A DNA stretch of 58,331 bases, from contig ONIZ01000013.1 in NCBI GenBank assembly GCA_900317975.1, positions 1-58,331 of the forward strand, given 5' to 3'. Position numbers and translations under genes: made by a program. The notes under the pieces were generated by a model. It was not told the origin of the DNA, did no database searches, and saw nothing but the letters and a program-made list of their open reading frames with translations. The number at the start of each line of letters is the position of its first letter. The stretch's first letter is position 1. Positions 40,963 to 50,221 of this stretch are shown here, piece by piece. The stretch comes from an uncultured Bacillota bacterium. GTDB lineage: Bacteria; Bacillota_I; Bacilli_A; RF39; UBA660.

Positions 40963-42470
40963 GAATATAATGCCATTGAGTTGAATGAGTTTCCGCCTGA
41001 ACCATATTTTATTGGATATCCACTATATGCTCCAAAGTGTAAGTGAACTCCATAGGCTACTCCTGTATTACCCATAGCACCAATTACTTGTCCTTTTGAT
41101 ACTGTTTCATTTTCACTAACATATCTTTGACTTAGGTGACCATAATATGTATATATTCCATTATGATGATCTATTACTATATATTGACCATTTATTGATT
41201 GATATCCTGATTCTTTTACTGTTCCTGAATTTGCTGCAAAAATTGCTGAACCATATCCACAACCTGCGATATCGTTACCATCGTGTAATGATCCCCAACG
41301 ATAACCATATCCACTTGATATAGAAGATGGTGATCCACATGTTGCAGGCCATCCCCAGTTACCAGATATTGCGACTGGAGAACCGTAAGCAGCGCTTGCT
41401 CTTCTCTTAGTACCTTTAACTATAATTTCTTTTATAGGTTCTTTTAATACTTTTGTTTCTATAGTTACTGTATTAACTGTTACTCCATTTACTTTTTGTA
41501 TTTGTTGAGTAACTCTATTTTTTCCATTAGCTCCAGCTTGTCTTACTTCTTGGTAATCTGTATATTGATTAGGATCTTCTTGTGTTTCAGTTGTATATTG
41601 TTTATCTTCATCCTTAATAATATAGTCTTCTTCTACAACATCAACTTGTGGTTGAACTACTCCTACTTTTAAGTTTTGTCCTGGATATAACAGTGTTTTT
41701 ACATCTGTTATATCATTATTTGCTATCATAAGTTCTTCTGTAGACATTTGGTTGTTGAAAGCTACTTTTTCTATTGTATCTCCTGGTTGAACAACATAAT
41801 TTGATTGTTCTTCTGTAGTACCAAATAATAAATATTTACTTAGTTCTTCTTCATCTAAATATATCTTTTTATCTATTGGTATTCTTTGTTTTGAAATAGA
41901 TATTTTATTTTTGATATATATATTTTCTATAAGAGATCCTGTCTCTTTAATTTCTGCTTGAGTTTTATTAGCATAGGCATCATACAGGTCAGATGTTATG
42001 AATGCTTTTGCTGTATTAACTGCTGAATTAGTAAATACATCTTTATCTATTACATAAATTGTTTGAGCATCAGTTTTTACTTTTTCACTATCTGCTTGAG
42101 TTTTTGTTACTCCACCTATTCTTACTCTATATCCATTTATAGTTAATGGTGAAATATCTTTTATTTTTTCATATATTTCTTCTACTGTATAGATATTATT
42201 ATTATATGTATATTCTTGTTTTATTTCTAAATCTTTTGGAGTATATACTTTATCAACATTATATTTCTTTTTTACTTCTTCTTCTTTTTTGTTTATATAC
42301 TTTTCTAATTCAGATTTAGATTCTATTAATCCTATATATTTTCCTTTAAGATATACTCTATATACTTTTTGTGGACTTGTTAATTTATTACTAGTTGTAG
42401 TAAATCCTAATGATAATGGGATTAATGTAATTAATAATATTAACAATAAATATTTTATTTTCCTATTCAT
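40959..42470 (-). CDS. M23 peptidoglycan endopeptidase with LysM and G5 domains
   Basis: A 503-residue exported protein: N-terminal signal/anchor (KYLLLILLITLIPLSLGF), a LysM domain (YVVQPGDTIEKVAFNNQMST), a G5 domain (about 300-355, TVNTVTIETKVLKEPIKEII) and a C-terminal M23 zinc peptidase with metal residues in HDGNDIAG and HLHFGAY. It should cleave wall cross-links. The position between dnaB and yycJ is typical for Bacilli-type wall hydrolases near the origin. Confidence 0.9.
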   Translation of the reverse strand: MNRKIKYLLLILLITLIPLSLGFTTTSNKLTSPQKVYRVYLKGKYIGLIESKSELEKYINKKEEEVKKKYNVDKVYTPKDLEIKQEYTYNNNIYTVEEIYEKIKDISPLTINGYRVRIGGVTKTQADSEKVKTDAQTIYVIDKDVFTNSAVNTAKAFITSDLYDAYANKTQAEIKETGSLIENIYIKNKISISKQRIPIDKKIYLDEEELSKYLLFGTTEEQSNYVVQPGDTIEKVAFNNQMSTEELMIANNDITDVKTLLYPGQNLKVGVVQPQVDVVEEDYIIKDEDKQYTTETQEDPNQYTDYQEVRQAGANGKNRVTQQIQKVNGVTVNTVTIETKVLKEPIKEIIVKGTKRRASAAYGSPVAISGNWGWPATCGSPSSISSGYGYRWGSLHDGNDIAGCGYGSAIFAANSGTVKESGYQSINGQYIVIDHHNGIYTYYGHLSQRYVSENETVSKGQVIGAMGNTGVAYGVHLHFGAYSGYPIKYGSGGNSFNSMALYS

Positions 42471-43821
42471 ATGATTCTTCCTTTTTATCTTCTCTTCTTA
42501 AACTTAAGAATGTAGATGTATTCTTCTTAAATAATAGTTCTATTGTTGCAGTTGATCCGTTACGATGCTTTCCTATTATTAATTCTGAAATACTATTATT
42601 ATCTTCAGTTCTAGCTTCTTTATTATAATAATCATCTCTATATAAGAAAGCAACTATATCCGCATCTTGTTCTATAGAGCCTGATTCTCTTAAATCTGAC
42701 ATAATTGGTCTTTTGTCTTCTCTTGTTTCAACACTACGAGATAATTGAGATAGTGCTATTATTGGAACATTTAATTCTAGAGCTAATGTTTTTAAGCTTC
42801 TTGATATATCTGATACTTCTTGTTGTCTATTAGTACCATAATTTTTTCCACCTGATATTAATTGTAGATAATCTATTACTATCAATGATAATCCATGTTC
42901 TGAAGATGCTAATCTACGACATTTTGCTCTTATTTCACCAATTGATATTCCTGCTGTATCATCTATCATTAAGTTTGTTCCTGATAGTTGTGACATAGCT
43001 TCATTTACTCTCTTCCAGTCTTCGTTAAGTAGTTTTCCTGTTCTTAATTTATATCCATCAATTTGTCCTAATGATGAAATAATTCTTGTTGCTAACTGTT
43101 CTGCTGGCATTTCTAAGTTGAATACAGCTACTGCTTTATCTTGTATCTTAGCAGCATTTGTTGCTATATTTAAGGCAAATGCAGTTTTTCCCATAGCAGG
43201 ACGTGCTGCTATAATTATTAATTCACCTGCATGAAGTCCTGTTGTTATTTTATCAAAGTCATATAATCCAGTAGCAAGTCCAGTAATTTCATTCTTATTT
43301 TCAGCTAAGAATTCTAAATTTGCTTCTGTTTTTTGTAATACATCTTTTATGCTTCTAAATTCTGTTGATTTTCTGTTTTTAACTATATCTAGAATCTTTT
43401 TTTCAGAATTATCTAATATTTCATTTACCGTTTCATCTGTTGAATATCCATCACTTGCTATTTCTTCTGCTGTTGTTATTAATCTCCTTAATATTGATGA
43501 TTCTTGTACTATATTTATGTAATAATCAATATTTGATGCTGTTGGAACGAAGTTAACTACTTCTGTTAGATATTCTACTCCTCCGACTTCATTTAATTCT
43601 TTTTTCTTTTGAAGTTTTGCTGTTAGTGTTGTTAAGTCTAGTGGAGTAGACTCATCTGATAATTCAATAATACTTTTAAATATCTTTTGGTTTTTTTCAT
43701 CATAAAAGTCTTCTGGTGACACACTCTCGATTGCTTTTTGCATAGCATATTTAGTTAAAAAGCATGCGCCTAATACAGATTCTTCAGCTTCTAAATTGTT
43801 AGGTAATGTCCTTATAGGCAT
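42463..43821 (-). CDS. dnaB: Replicative DNA helicase
   Basis: The 452-residue hexameric fork helicase has an N-terminal domain (PIRTLPNNLEAEESVLGACF), the Walker A of the RecA-like core (AARPAMGKTAFALNIA), Walker B region LIVIDYLQLISGG, and ESGSIEQDADIVAFLYRDDY. No intein is present. It follows rplI by 10 bp and overlaps the M23 gene by 8 nt, the same order as in Bacillus. Confidence 0.95.
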   Translation of the reverse strand: MPIRTLPNNLEAEESVLGACFLTKYAMQKAIESVSPEDFYDEKNQKIFKSIIELSDESTPLDLTTLTAKLQKKKELNEVGGVEYLTEVVNFVPTASNIDYYINIVQESSILRRLITTAEEIASDGYSTDETVNEILDNSEKKILDIVKNRKSTEFRSIKDVLQKTEANLEFLAENKNEITGLATGLYDFDKITTGLHAGELIIIAARPAMGKTAFALNIATNAAKIQDKAVAVFNLEMPAEQLATRIISSLGQIDGYKLRTGKLLNEDWKRVNEAMSQLSGTNLMIDDTAGISIGEIRAKCRRLASSEHGLSLIVIDYLQLISGGKNYGTNRQQEVSDISRSLKTLALELNVPIIALSQLSRSVETREDKRPIMSDLRESGSIEQDADIVAFLYRDDYYNKEARTEDNNSISELIIGKHRNGSTATIELLFKKNTSTFLSLRREDKKEESYE

Positions 43822-43831
43822 GTTATCACCT

Positions 43832-44272
43832 CTACTTTATTAAGTGTACTTTTACTGTTGCTACAATTTTTGGATATAGTTCTATTTCTACATTGTGGAA
43901 TCCTAAACTAGAAATAGAATTGTCCATTTTAATCATATTTTTTTCTATTTTTATATCTTTCTTTCCTAATTCATCTTTTATTTGTTTAGCACTTACACTT
44001 CCAAATACTTTGTCTCCTACTCCTGTTTTTACTTGGAATTCTAGTACTTCTTTATCAATTAATTTCTTTAATTCTTTTGCTTTTTCTTGTTCTTCTAAAT
44101 CTTTTGCTTTCTTTTCTTTATTCTCTTTTTCTAATTGTCTTAAAGAGTCTTTTGTTTTTAAAACTGCATATCCGTTTTTTATTAGGTAATTCTCTGCATA
44201 ACCATTTTTTACATCCTTAATATCCCCTTTTTTTCCTTGGCCACGTAAATCTTTAATGAATATAACTTCCAT
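43832..44272 (-). CDS. rplI: Ribosomal protein bL9
   Basis: A 146-residue large-subunit protein with the N-terminal domain (MEVIFIKDLRGQGKKGDIKD, VKNGYAENYLIKNGYA), the long connecting helix and the C-terminal domain. Its start overlaps the stop of the DHH gene (TAATG). Confidence 0.96.
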   Translation of the reverse strand: MEVIFIKDLRGQGKKGDIKDVKNGYAENYLIKNGYAVLKTKDSLRQLEKENKEKKAKDLEEQEKAKELKKLIDKEVLEFQVKTGVGDKVFGSVSAKQIKDELGKKDIKIEKNMIKMDNSISSLGFHNVEIELYPKIVATVKVHLIK

Positions 44273-45255
44273 TATTTTACCTCCTCTTCAATTATTTTTT
44301 TCAACTTATCATGAACTTTACTTATTTTATCTTCTTTAATAGTTGCTGCTCCATGATAAGCATCTCCTCCTCCTTTAAAGTTTGATAATATTTGATTTAT
44401 ATCAAATTCTCCTAAGCTTCTTGCACTTATTCCTATTTCTTCTTTTGATAGTTTTCCTATTACAAAAGATGCTTCTATATTATTGAAATATAATAATGTA
44501 TCTGCAACCTTAGCTATATCTTCTCTTCTATATATAGTGTATGGAGATCCTTTTGTTATAGCAATATTTCCTATTGTTTCTACACTTGTTAATAATTTTT
44601 CTCTTTCTGTATATTCTGCTAGATCTTGTTTTAGAAGATATTGTACTTTTTGAGCACTTGCTCCTAAACAAGATAAATAATATGCTGAATAATATGTTTC
44701 TTTAGTTGTTTTTAGTATAAAGTTGTTAGTATCTAATACGATACCAGCTAATAATACTGTTGAATAATATGGATCTAATTCCAAATCATATTTTTCTATT
44801 AATTGAGTTATCATTTCACAAGTACTTGATACTTCTGGTTCTATTATATGATAGGCATCTTTAATAGTTCCTTTTCCTGTGTTGTGATGGTCTAAAATAA
44901 CTTTTCTATCAAACTTTTTAAGAGCTTCTACACTTTGTACTAATTCTGTTTTATTAGTATCTAGTATTACTAGTAAGTTTTTACTATTTTTTGGATGCAT
45001 CTTTTCTTCAATTTCTTCTGTCTTTATTATTTCTATACATCCAGTTAATTCTATTAGTACTTTTGCTACTCCTGCTTCATGTTTTTTTTCATCTATTATA
45101 ATATAAACATTTTTACGTTTCTTTTTAATTATTTCATATAACCCTATAGTACTTCCTAAAGCATCTAAATCTAAGTTTTTATGAGCCATTAAAAATATAT
45201 TTTTAGAATTTCTTATGAATTTCATCAGTTTATTAATGTTATTTTTTTCTTCCAT
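44272..45255 (-). CDS. DHH/DHHA1 phosphodiesterase, GdpP-like but lacking sensory domains
   Basis: A 327-residue protein made of only the DHH domain (FLMAHKNLDLDALGSTIGLY, LVILDTNKTE, VILDHHNTG) and DHHA1 (NFKGGGDAYHGAATIK). In Firmicutes the gene upstream of rplI encodes GdpP, a c-di-AMP phosphodiesterase with two membrane helices, PAS and degenerate GGDEF domains before DHH; all of these are absent here. It may be a soluble c-di-AMP or nanoRNA (NrnA/PDE2-like) phosphodiesterase. The Mn-binding residues are in place. Confidence 0.85.
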   Translation of the reverse strand: MEEKNNINKLMKFIRNSKNIFLMAHKNLDLDALGSTIGLYEIIKKKRKNVYIIIDEKKHEAGVAKVLIELTGCIEIIKTEEIEEKMHPKNSKNLLVILDTNKTELVQSVEALKKFDRKVILDHHNTGKGTIKDAYHIIEPEVSSTCEMITQLIEKYDLELDPYYSTVLLAGIVLDTNNFILKTTKETYYSAYYLSCLGASAQKVQYLLKQDLAEYTEREKLLTSVETIGNIAITKGSPYTIYRREDIAKVADTLLYFNNIEASFVIGKLSKEEIGISARSLGEFDINQILSNFKGGGDAYHGAATIKEDKISKVHDKLKKIIEEEVK

Positions 45256-45345
45256 AATTTGCTCCTTCCACTAGAAATACGCACTTTTCATTACATAATT
45301 TATTTTACTATAATATAATGAGTAATTCAAATAAAGAGAACAAAA

Positions 45346-45370
45346 AAGTAGTTATTTTTCATAACTACTT
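45346..45370 (-). terminator. Terminator overlapping the rpsR stop codon
   Basis: AAGTAGTTAT/ATAACTACTT, 10-bp stem with a 5-nt loop, followed by T6 on the minus strand. It closes the rpsF-ssb-rpsR transcript. Confidence 0.88.
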
Positions 45371-45580
45371 AGTATATGGTAAATATGCTATTGCACGAGC
45401 TCTTTTGATTTCTCTTGCTACTACTCTTTGATGACGAGCGCATGTACCAGTTACTCTTCTAGGAACAATTTTTCCTCTTTCATTAATATATTTCTTAAGA
45501 GTTTCTGGATCTTTATAATCAACTGTCTTACCAGCACATAATTGACATACTTTTTTTCTTCTTCTATTAAATTCTGCCAT
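45365..45580 (-). CDS. rpsR: Ribosomal protein bS18 (zinc-type cysteines)
   Basis: A 71-residue small-subunit protein, [43 protein letters not shown]. The CQLC and CARH residues form the zinc-ligand set of the metal-binding S18 form. It is third in the rpsF-ssb-rpsR operon. Confidence 0.96.
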   Translation of the reverse strand: MAEFNRRRKKVCQLCAGKTVDYKDPETLKKYINERGKIVPRRVTGTCARHQRVVAREIKRARAIAYLPYTK

Positions 45581-45599
45581 GACTATCCTCCTTTTTTAG

Positions 45600-46082
45600 T
45601 TAGAATGGTAATTCATCATCGCTAATTTCAATATTTTGTCCAAAGTCAGCAAATGGATTTGAATCTACATCTGTGCTTTGTGGAGCCTCATCCTTAAAAT
45701 CATAAGGAGTTGGTTCTGATGATGAACTTGTTTCTCCTGATGGCATAGATGAACCATTATTAGAATTTTTACTACCCATGAATTCAACTGAATTTGCTAT
45801 AACTTCTGTAACATATCTTTTTTGTCCATTATTATCATCATAATTTCTTACTTGAATTCTTCCTTCTACAGCAACTTGTGAACCTTTAGCTAAATAATTT
45901 TTAACATTTTCAGCTTGTTTATTCCAAACAACTATTGGGATAAAATCAGTTCCTCTTTCTTGTGTATTTGAATTAAATGGTCTATCGACAGCTATTGTGA
46001 AATTACAAACAGCTGCATTTCCAGAAGTGTATCTTAATTCTGGGTCTCTTGTTAATCTTCCTATTAAAACTACTTTATTCAT
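45600..46082 (-). CDS. ssb: Single-stranded DNA-binding protein
   Basis: The 160-residue protein has an OB-fold (MNKVVLIGRLTRDPELRYTS, IVVWNKQAENVKNYLAKGSQ), a disordered Ser/Pro/Asn linker and the acidic tip DDELPF that recruits replication and repair partners. It lies between rpsF and rpsR, as in Bacillus. Confidence 0.96.
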   Translation of the reverse strand: MNKVVLIGRLTRDPELRYTSGNAAVCNFTIAVDRPFNSNTQERGTDFIPIVVWNKQAENVKNYLAKGSQVAVEGRIQVRNYDDNNGQKRYVTEVIANSVEFMGSKNSNNGSSMPSGETSSSSEPTPYDFKDEAPQSTDVDSNPFADFGQNIEISDDELPF

Positions 46083-46099
46083 ACTATACCTCTTTTTTA

Positions 46100-46387
46100 T
46101 TAATCTTCTACTCTAATAATTAAATGACGAAGTAAATTCTCATTTAATCTTGCAACACGATCAAATTCTTCAATTGTTTCTTTATTAGCTTCTATTTCAT
46201 AATAGAAATAGTAACCTGTATTAAACTTTTTAATTTCATAAGCTAATTCTTTTTGACCTATTGCTTTTTCTGTAGTGATATTAGCTTTATCATTTACTAA
46301 TACTTCCTTTAACGCATCTGCAGTCTTAGTAACTTCAGCTTCTTCCATATCAGGTCTAACAATAAAAGTTATTTCATATTTATTCAT
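46100..46387 (-). CDS. rpsF: Ribosomal protein bS6
   Basis: A 95-residue small-subunit protein, MNKYEITFIVRPDMEEAEVT ... ETIEEFDRVARLNENLLRHL. The ATG at 46387 has a GGAGGTG site; longer in-frame starts lie in the leader. First gene of the operon with ssb and rpsR; S6 and S18 form the heterodimer that often autoregulates this transcript. Confidence 0.96.
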   Translation of the reverse strand: MNKYEITFIVRPDMEEAEVTKTADALKEVLVNDKANITTEKAIGQKELAYEIKKFNTGYYFYYEIEANKETIEEFDRVARLNENLLRHLIIRVED

Positions 46388-46411
46388 GACTACACCTCCT
46401 TTTGGTCTATT

Positions 46412-46484
46412 GGCTATATATTTTATAGCAAGGAGTATTTTAAATACTCGCATGTATTATAACAAAGTTATTTTTGTTTGTCTA
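46412..46484 (-). promoter_or_regulatory. rpsF operon promoter and structured leader
   Basis: TAGACA (46484-46479), 17-bp spacer, TATAAT (46461-46456). The leader can form two hairpins: GAGTAT/ATACTC (46433-46438 with 46444-46449) and GCTATA/TATAGC (46413-46418 with 46424-46429). Many bacteria control this operon by S6:S18 binding to the leader RNA; whether these hairpins are that site is inference. Confidence 0.65.
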
Positions 46485-46485
46485 G

Positions 46486-47259
46486 TTATTTGTAGAAGAA
46501 ACCTACAAAATTTTGTCCCTTCTTTGATAGGTTTCCTTTACTAAATTCCGAATGAGAATAATATCTATCATCTTTTGCAACATCAATATCATTTATCTCA
46601 ATATTTTTTATGCCATAATCTTTTAATTGTTTTAATATTGCTCCAGTTAAATCTATATGATATCCATCATCTTCCTTTGTAATATAATCTTTCCAGACAT
46701 CTTCATTTGTTGCCCATGACGGATATTTATCATATATATATGATTCTTTTTTTATTGAACTACCTATATAGATATATAAGTCATCTAAATTACTGTTTAC
46801 TTCTTTTTCTAGTGCTTTTATTGTATCTATTGGTAATAATCTATCAATGTATGGCGCTCCACAATGAGATAGAGCTGTATATCCTTTATTTCTATCTTCT
46901 ACTATTAATATAGGACAATCTGCTTGAGGATTTGCTATACCTACACCTTTATATATTGACGGAAGTATCAATATATCAGCTTCTAAATTCTCAGTATAAT
47001 AATCTTCTTTATCCATAAATTTATTATTTAACAATATATAGTGGCCATCTGGATAATTCAATTTATTTGTTACACTCTTTTGATTTGCATGAAATATATG
47101 ATTTCCATCAAAATTATATTTATTACCTAGTTTTATTCTGTTTTGATGAAACGCTTCTTTTCTTACTTCTTCCGGAGTATTTTCTTCATAAAATTTAGGT
47201 GCAGTAGACATTATTCCTATATCTTTTCCAGATTCAAATATTATAATTTTACTTTCCAT
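46486..47259 (-). CDS. YfiH/PgeF laccase-domain protein (purine nucleoside phosphorylase-like)
   Basis: A 257-residue protein of the multicopper-polyphenol-oxidase-domain family. ANPQADCPILIVEDRNKGYT, LSHCGAPYIDRLLP and YYSHSEFSKG match the family's conserved Cys/His zinc site, though the usual HxGW motif reads HCGA here. Related proteins act as purine nucleoside phosphorylases/adenosine deaminases or PgeF editing enzymes. It overlaps ychF by TAATG. Confidence 0.78.
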   Translation of the reverse strand: MESKIIIFESGKDIGIMSTAPKFYEENTPEEVRKEAFHQNRIKLGNKYNFDGNHIFHANQKSVTNKLNYPDGHYILLNNKFMDKEDYYTENLEADILILPSIYKGVGIANPQADCPILIVEDRNKGYTALSHCGAPYIDRLLPIDTIKALEKEVNSNLDDLYIYIGSSIKKESYIYDKYPSWATNEDVWKDYITKEDDGYHIDLTGAILKQLKDYGIKNIEINDIDVAKDDRYYSHSEFSKGNLSKKGQNFVGFFYK

Positions 47260-48359
47260 TAAACATTAAATCTAAAATGACAGATGTCTCCATCTTGCAT
47301 TAGATAATCCTTTCCTTCTAATCTAAGTCTTCCTGCTTCTTTTACTTTTAGTTCATCACCATATTTAATTAGATCCTCATATGACATTATTTCTGCTTTT
47401 ATGAATCCTTTTTCAAAGTCAGTATGGATTATTCCAGCACATTTTTTAGCATTCATTCCTTCTTTAAAAGTCCATGCTCTTACTTCATCTGGTCCAACTG
47501 TGAAAAATGTTCTTAATCCTAATATTTTATATGTTGCTTGAACTAGTTGTTCTAATCCTGATTCTTCTATTCCTAATGCTTCTAGCATTTCTTTTTTATC
47601 TTCATCCTCTAATTCTGATAAGTCTTCTTCAACTTTTGCACATAATTTAACTACTTGTGAATTTTCTTTTTCTGCATATTCTTTTACTGTTTTTACGTAT
47701 TCATTATCTTCTTTTCCTATTTCGTCTTCATCAATATTTGCTAAATATATGATAGGTTTTAAAGTTAGAAAACTAAAGGATTTGATAGCTGATAATTCTT
47801 CATCAGTAAAGTCTACTGATCTTAAAGATATTCCTTTTTCTAGATTTTCTTTTGCTTTTTCTAATGCATTTAGTTCTAATAAATCATTTTTGTCTTTTGT
47901 AGTTCTTGCTTTCTTTCCTACTTTTTCTAATCTATTATTAACTATATCTAGGTCAGCTATAGTTAATTCTAAATTTATTGTTTCAATATCTCTTATTGGA
48001 TCTATGTTTCCTTCAACATGGATTATTTTTCCGTTTTCAAAGCATCTTACTACTTCTACAATAGCATCTGTTTCTCTAATATGTGATAGGAATTTATTAC
48101 CTAATCCTTCTCCTTTAGATGCTCCTTTTACTAATCCAGCTATGTCAGTAAATTCATATGCTGTTGGAATAAACTTCTTTGGATTATACATATCTTTCAA
48201 TTTATCCATTCTATCATCATGTACAGTTACTACTCCTACATTTGGTTCTATTGTTGCAAATGGATAGTTTTCTGCTAGTATTTTTTGATTAGTTATTGCA
48301 TTAAATAAAGTTGATTTACCTACATTAGGTAATCCTACTATTCCAGCTGTTAAACTCAT
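47259..48359 (-). CDS. ychF: Redox-regulated ATPase YchF (Obg family)
   Basis: A 366-residue P-loop NTPase with GLPNVGKSTLFNAITNQ, FTDIAGLVKGASKGEGLGNK, and the C-terminal TGS-like FFTVGPDEVRAWTFKEG and DICHFRFNV. YchF prefers ATP over GTP and binds ribosomes. Conserved neighbour of rpsF in Firmicutes. Confidence 0.95.
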   Translation of the reverse strand: MSLTAGIVGLPNVGKSTLFNAITNQKILAENYPFATIEPNVGVVTVHDDRMDKLKDMYNPKKFIPTAYEFTDIAGLVKGASKGEGLGNKFLSHIRETDAIVEVVRCFENGKIIHVEGNIDPIRDIETINLELTIADLDIVNNRLEKVGKKARTTKDKNDLLELNALEKAKENLEKGISLRSVDFTDEELSAIKSFSFLTLKPIIYLANIDEDEIGKEDNEYVKTVKEYAEKENSQVVKLCAKVEEDLSELEDEDKKEMLEALGIEESGLEQLVQATYKILGLRTFFTVGPDEVRAWTFKEGMNAKKCAGIIHTDFEKGFIKAEIMSYEDLIKYGDELKVKEAGRLRLEGKDYLMQDGDICHFRFNV

Positions 48360-48403
48360 TTATATCCCTCATTTCTTGCTTTATTATATCATATTACAAT
48401 AAA

Positions 48404-48426
48404 AAAGTTCTAATAATTAGAACTTT
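48404..48426 (-). terminator. Terminator after the AbgT-family gene
   Basis: AAAGTTCTAA/TTAGAACTTT, 10-bp stem with TAA loop and T6 on the minus strand, starting at the stop codon of the transporter gene. Confidence 0.85.
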
Positions 48427-50021
48427 TATAATGTTGGTAATGCACCTTTTCCTAAAGGTATTCCTAAAATGTACCATCCTACTATTAATAATATCCATGT
48501 TAGAGACATTATTAAGAAATATGGTCTTATTAATTTTATTGAAGAACCTATTGTATATGGTTTCTTCTTATTTAAGTTATATATATTTAAGAATCCTATA
48601 TATATAACAAAACTTCCTAACAATGGTGTTATTCCATTTGTCATTGATATTCCTGTTCTCATTACAACTTGAGCAAATTCTGGTGAGATATTTGCTTGCA
48701 TAAATGTTGGTACTAAAACAGGTGACATTATCATCCATTTTTGTGAAGGACTAGTTAAGAATATATTAGCTATAGCAACTAATAATAGTGAAACTATTAT
48801 TAATGTTACTCCACTTAAATTCATTGATGATAATAAATTTGTTATCCAAGTTGTTATAATTGGTCCTATATTAGTTTGTTTATAAATATTAATGAATTGA
48901 CTTACAAAGAACATAAGTAGAATTATACTTCCAATGTTTTTAAATTTACTGCTTGCTTCTTCTATCAATTCTTTATCGTTCTTGAATGATCTTGCTCCTA
49001 TACCATATGCTAGACCTGTAATCATGAAGAAAATTGATACCATTACAGTAAAGCTGTCTTGGAAGTATGCGTTTTCTCCAAATAATTGATCTACATATGT
49101 TGCAGCATCATTATCAAGTAAGAATCCTGATGAAGGTAATCCTGGTATTAATGAATATATATAGATTAATAAAAGGATAATTCCAACTATTAAAGAGAAT
49201 CTTAAGCCTCTCTTTTCGTTTCTTTCTCTTTCTATTTTCTTTTGTTCTTCTTCTTCTAAATTAATAACTCTATATTGCTCAGTTTTTGCAAATTCTTCTT
49301 CTTTTTTATAGTGTCCAATCTTTGGAGCAATAATTTTTTCTATTACTATCGTTCCTATGATTGAAGTTATTATTGAAGATACTATTATATATATTAAGTT
49401 TGATGATAATGCTACATGATGTGCATCATCTATTAGGTGCGCTGCTGCTGAAGTATAATCAAGTAAACTAATATCTAGTGAACCTACAAATATTGAAATT
49501 CCATAACCAAATGCTATTCCACAAAATGAAGTAACTATACCTAAAATAGGATTTCTTCCATTTATGAAATAAATTAAAGCAAACATAGGAATTAGTATTG
49601 AATAGCCAACCTCATTTATTAATGATGATGATATTCCTAAGAATAATACTATTAATGTTAATAACCAATTTGGTATCTTATTTAGATATCTTTTTGAGAA
49701 TACTTCTATTAATCCTGTTCCTTCAGCTATAGATAAACCAACTAATGATATTAATAAAGTTCCTAATGGAGCAAAACTTAAGAAGTTAGTTAATGAATTA
49801 CTTAGAATATACTTTATTTCTTTAAAATTAAATAGTCCTTCTACGGCAATTAAGATAGGATCTAAGGTGTGAGTATTTTCATTAATAGTGTTATATGTTG
49901 CTTGCATTTGAAATGCTGATAATATTTGACTTAATACTATTAATAATATTGATAGAAATAAAAATGTTGTTATTGGATGAAAATAGAACTTTTTTAATTT
50001 TCTTTTCTTTTTATCATTCAT
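48426..50021 (-). CDS. AbgT-family transporter
   Basis: A 531-residue polytopic membrane protein with about twelve hydrophobic segments and an internal charged loop (about 230-255, Glu/Arg-rich). The ISSSLINEVGYSILIPMFAL, NPILGIVTSFCGIAFGYGIS and LTSPSQKWMIMSPVLVPTFM segments fit the AbgT family (p-aminobenzoyl-glutamate uptake or sulfonamide efflux). Its insertion between ychF and the DUF951 gene is unusual for this conserved region. The start overlaps DUF951's stop by ATGA. Confidence 0.85.
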   Translation of the reverse strand: MNDKKKRKLKKFYFHPITTFLFLSILLIVLSQILSAFQMQATYNTINENTHTLDPILIAVEGLFNFKEIKYILSNSLTNFLSFAPLGTLLISLVGLSIAEGTGLIEVFSKRYLNKIPNWLLTLIVLFLGISSSLINEVGYSILIPMFALIYFINGRNPILGIVTSFCGIAFGYGISIFVGSLDISLLDYTSAAAHLIDDAHHVALSSNLIYIIVSSIITSIIGTIVIEKIIAPKIGHYKKEEEFAKTEQYRVINLEEEEQKKIERERNEKRGLRFSLIVGIILLLIYIYSLIPGLPSSGFLLDNDAATYVDQLFGENAYFQDSFTVMVSIFFMITGLAYGIGARSFKNDKELIEEASSKFKNIGSIILLMFFVSQFINIYKQTNIGPIITTWITNLLSSMNLSGVTLIIVSLLLVAIANIFLTSPSQKWMIMSPVLVPTFMQANISPEFAQVVMRTGISMTNGITPLLGSFVIYIGFLNIYNLNKKKPYTIGSSIKLIRPYFLIMSLTWILLIVGWYILGIPLGKGALPTL

Positions 50022-50221
50022 TCATTTTCCTCCTTAACTATTCTTTTTAATTTTTTATTAAATTCTATTCTTGGAAGCATTATTATTCTTCCACAGTTAA
50101 CACATTTAATTTTGATATCGGCACCTAATCTAACTATTTCCCATAAATTAGTTCCACAAGGATGTTGTTTTTTCATTATTACTTTAGTGCCTAATTCGTA
50201 ATTTAATTCTTTATTTTCCAT
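50018..50221 (-). CDS. DUF951 protein
   Basis: A 67-residue protein, MENKELNYELGTKVIMKKQH then PCGTNLWEIVRLGADIKIKC and VNCGRIIMLPR, the usual DUF951 pattern with a CGxN...C..C cysteine set suggesting zinc binding. The gene lies between mscS and ychF in many Firmicutes. The ATG at 50221 has GAGGTG upstream and lies inside the 3' end of mscS. Confidence 0.88.
   Translation of the reverse strand: MENKELNYELGTKVIMKKQHPCGTNLWEIVRLGADIKIKCVNCGRIIMLPRIEFNKKLKRIVKEENE

Noticed and set aside
47749..48267. 172-codon plus-strand frame opposite ychF
   Set aside because: Shadow of the well-supported ychF gene; low-complexity Ser/Phe composition typical of antisense frames in AT-rich DNA.
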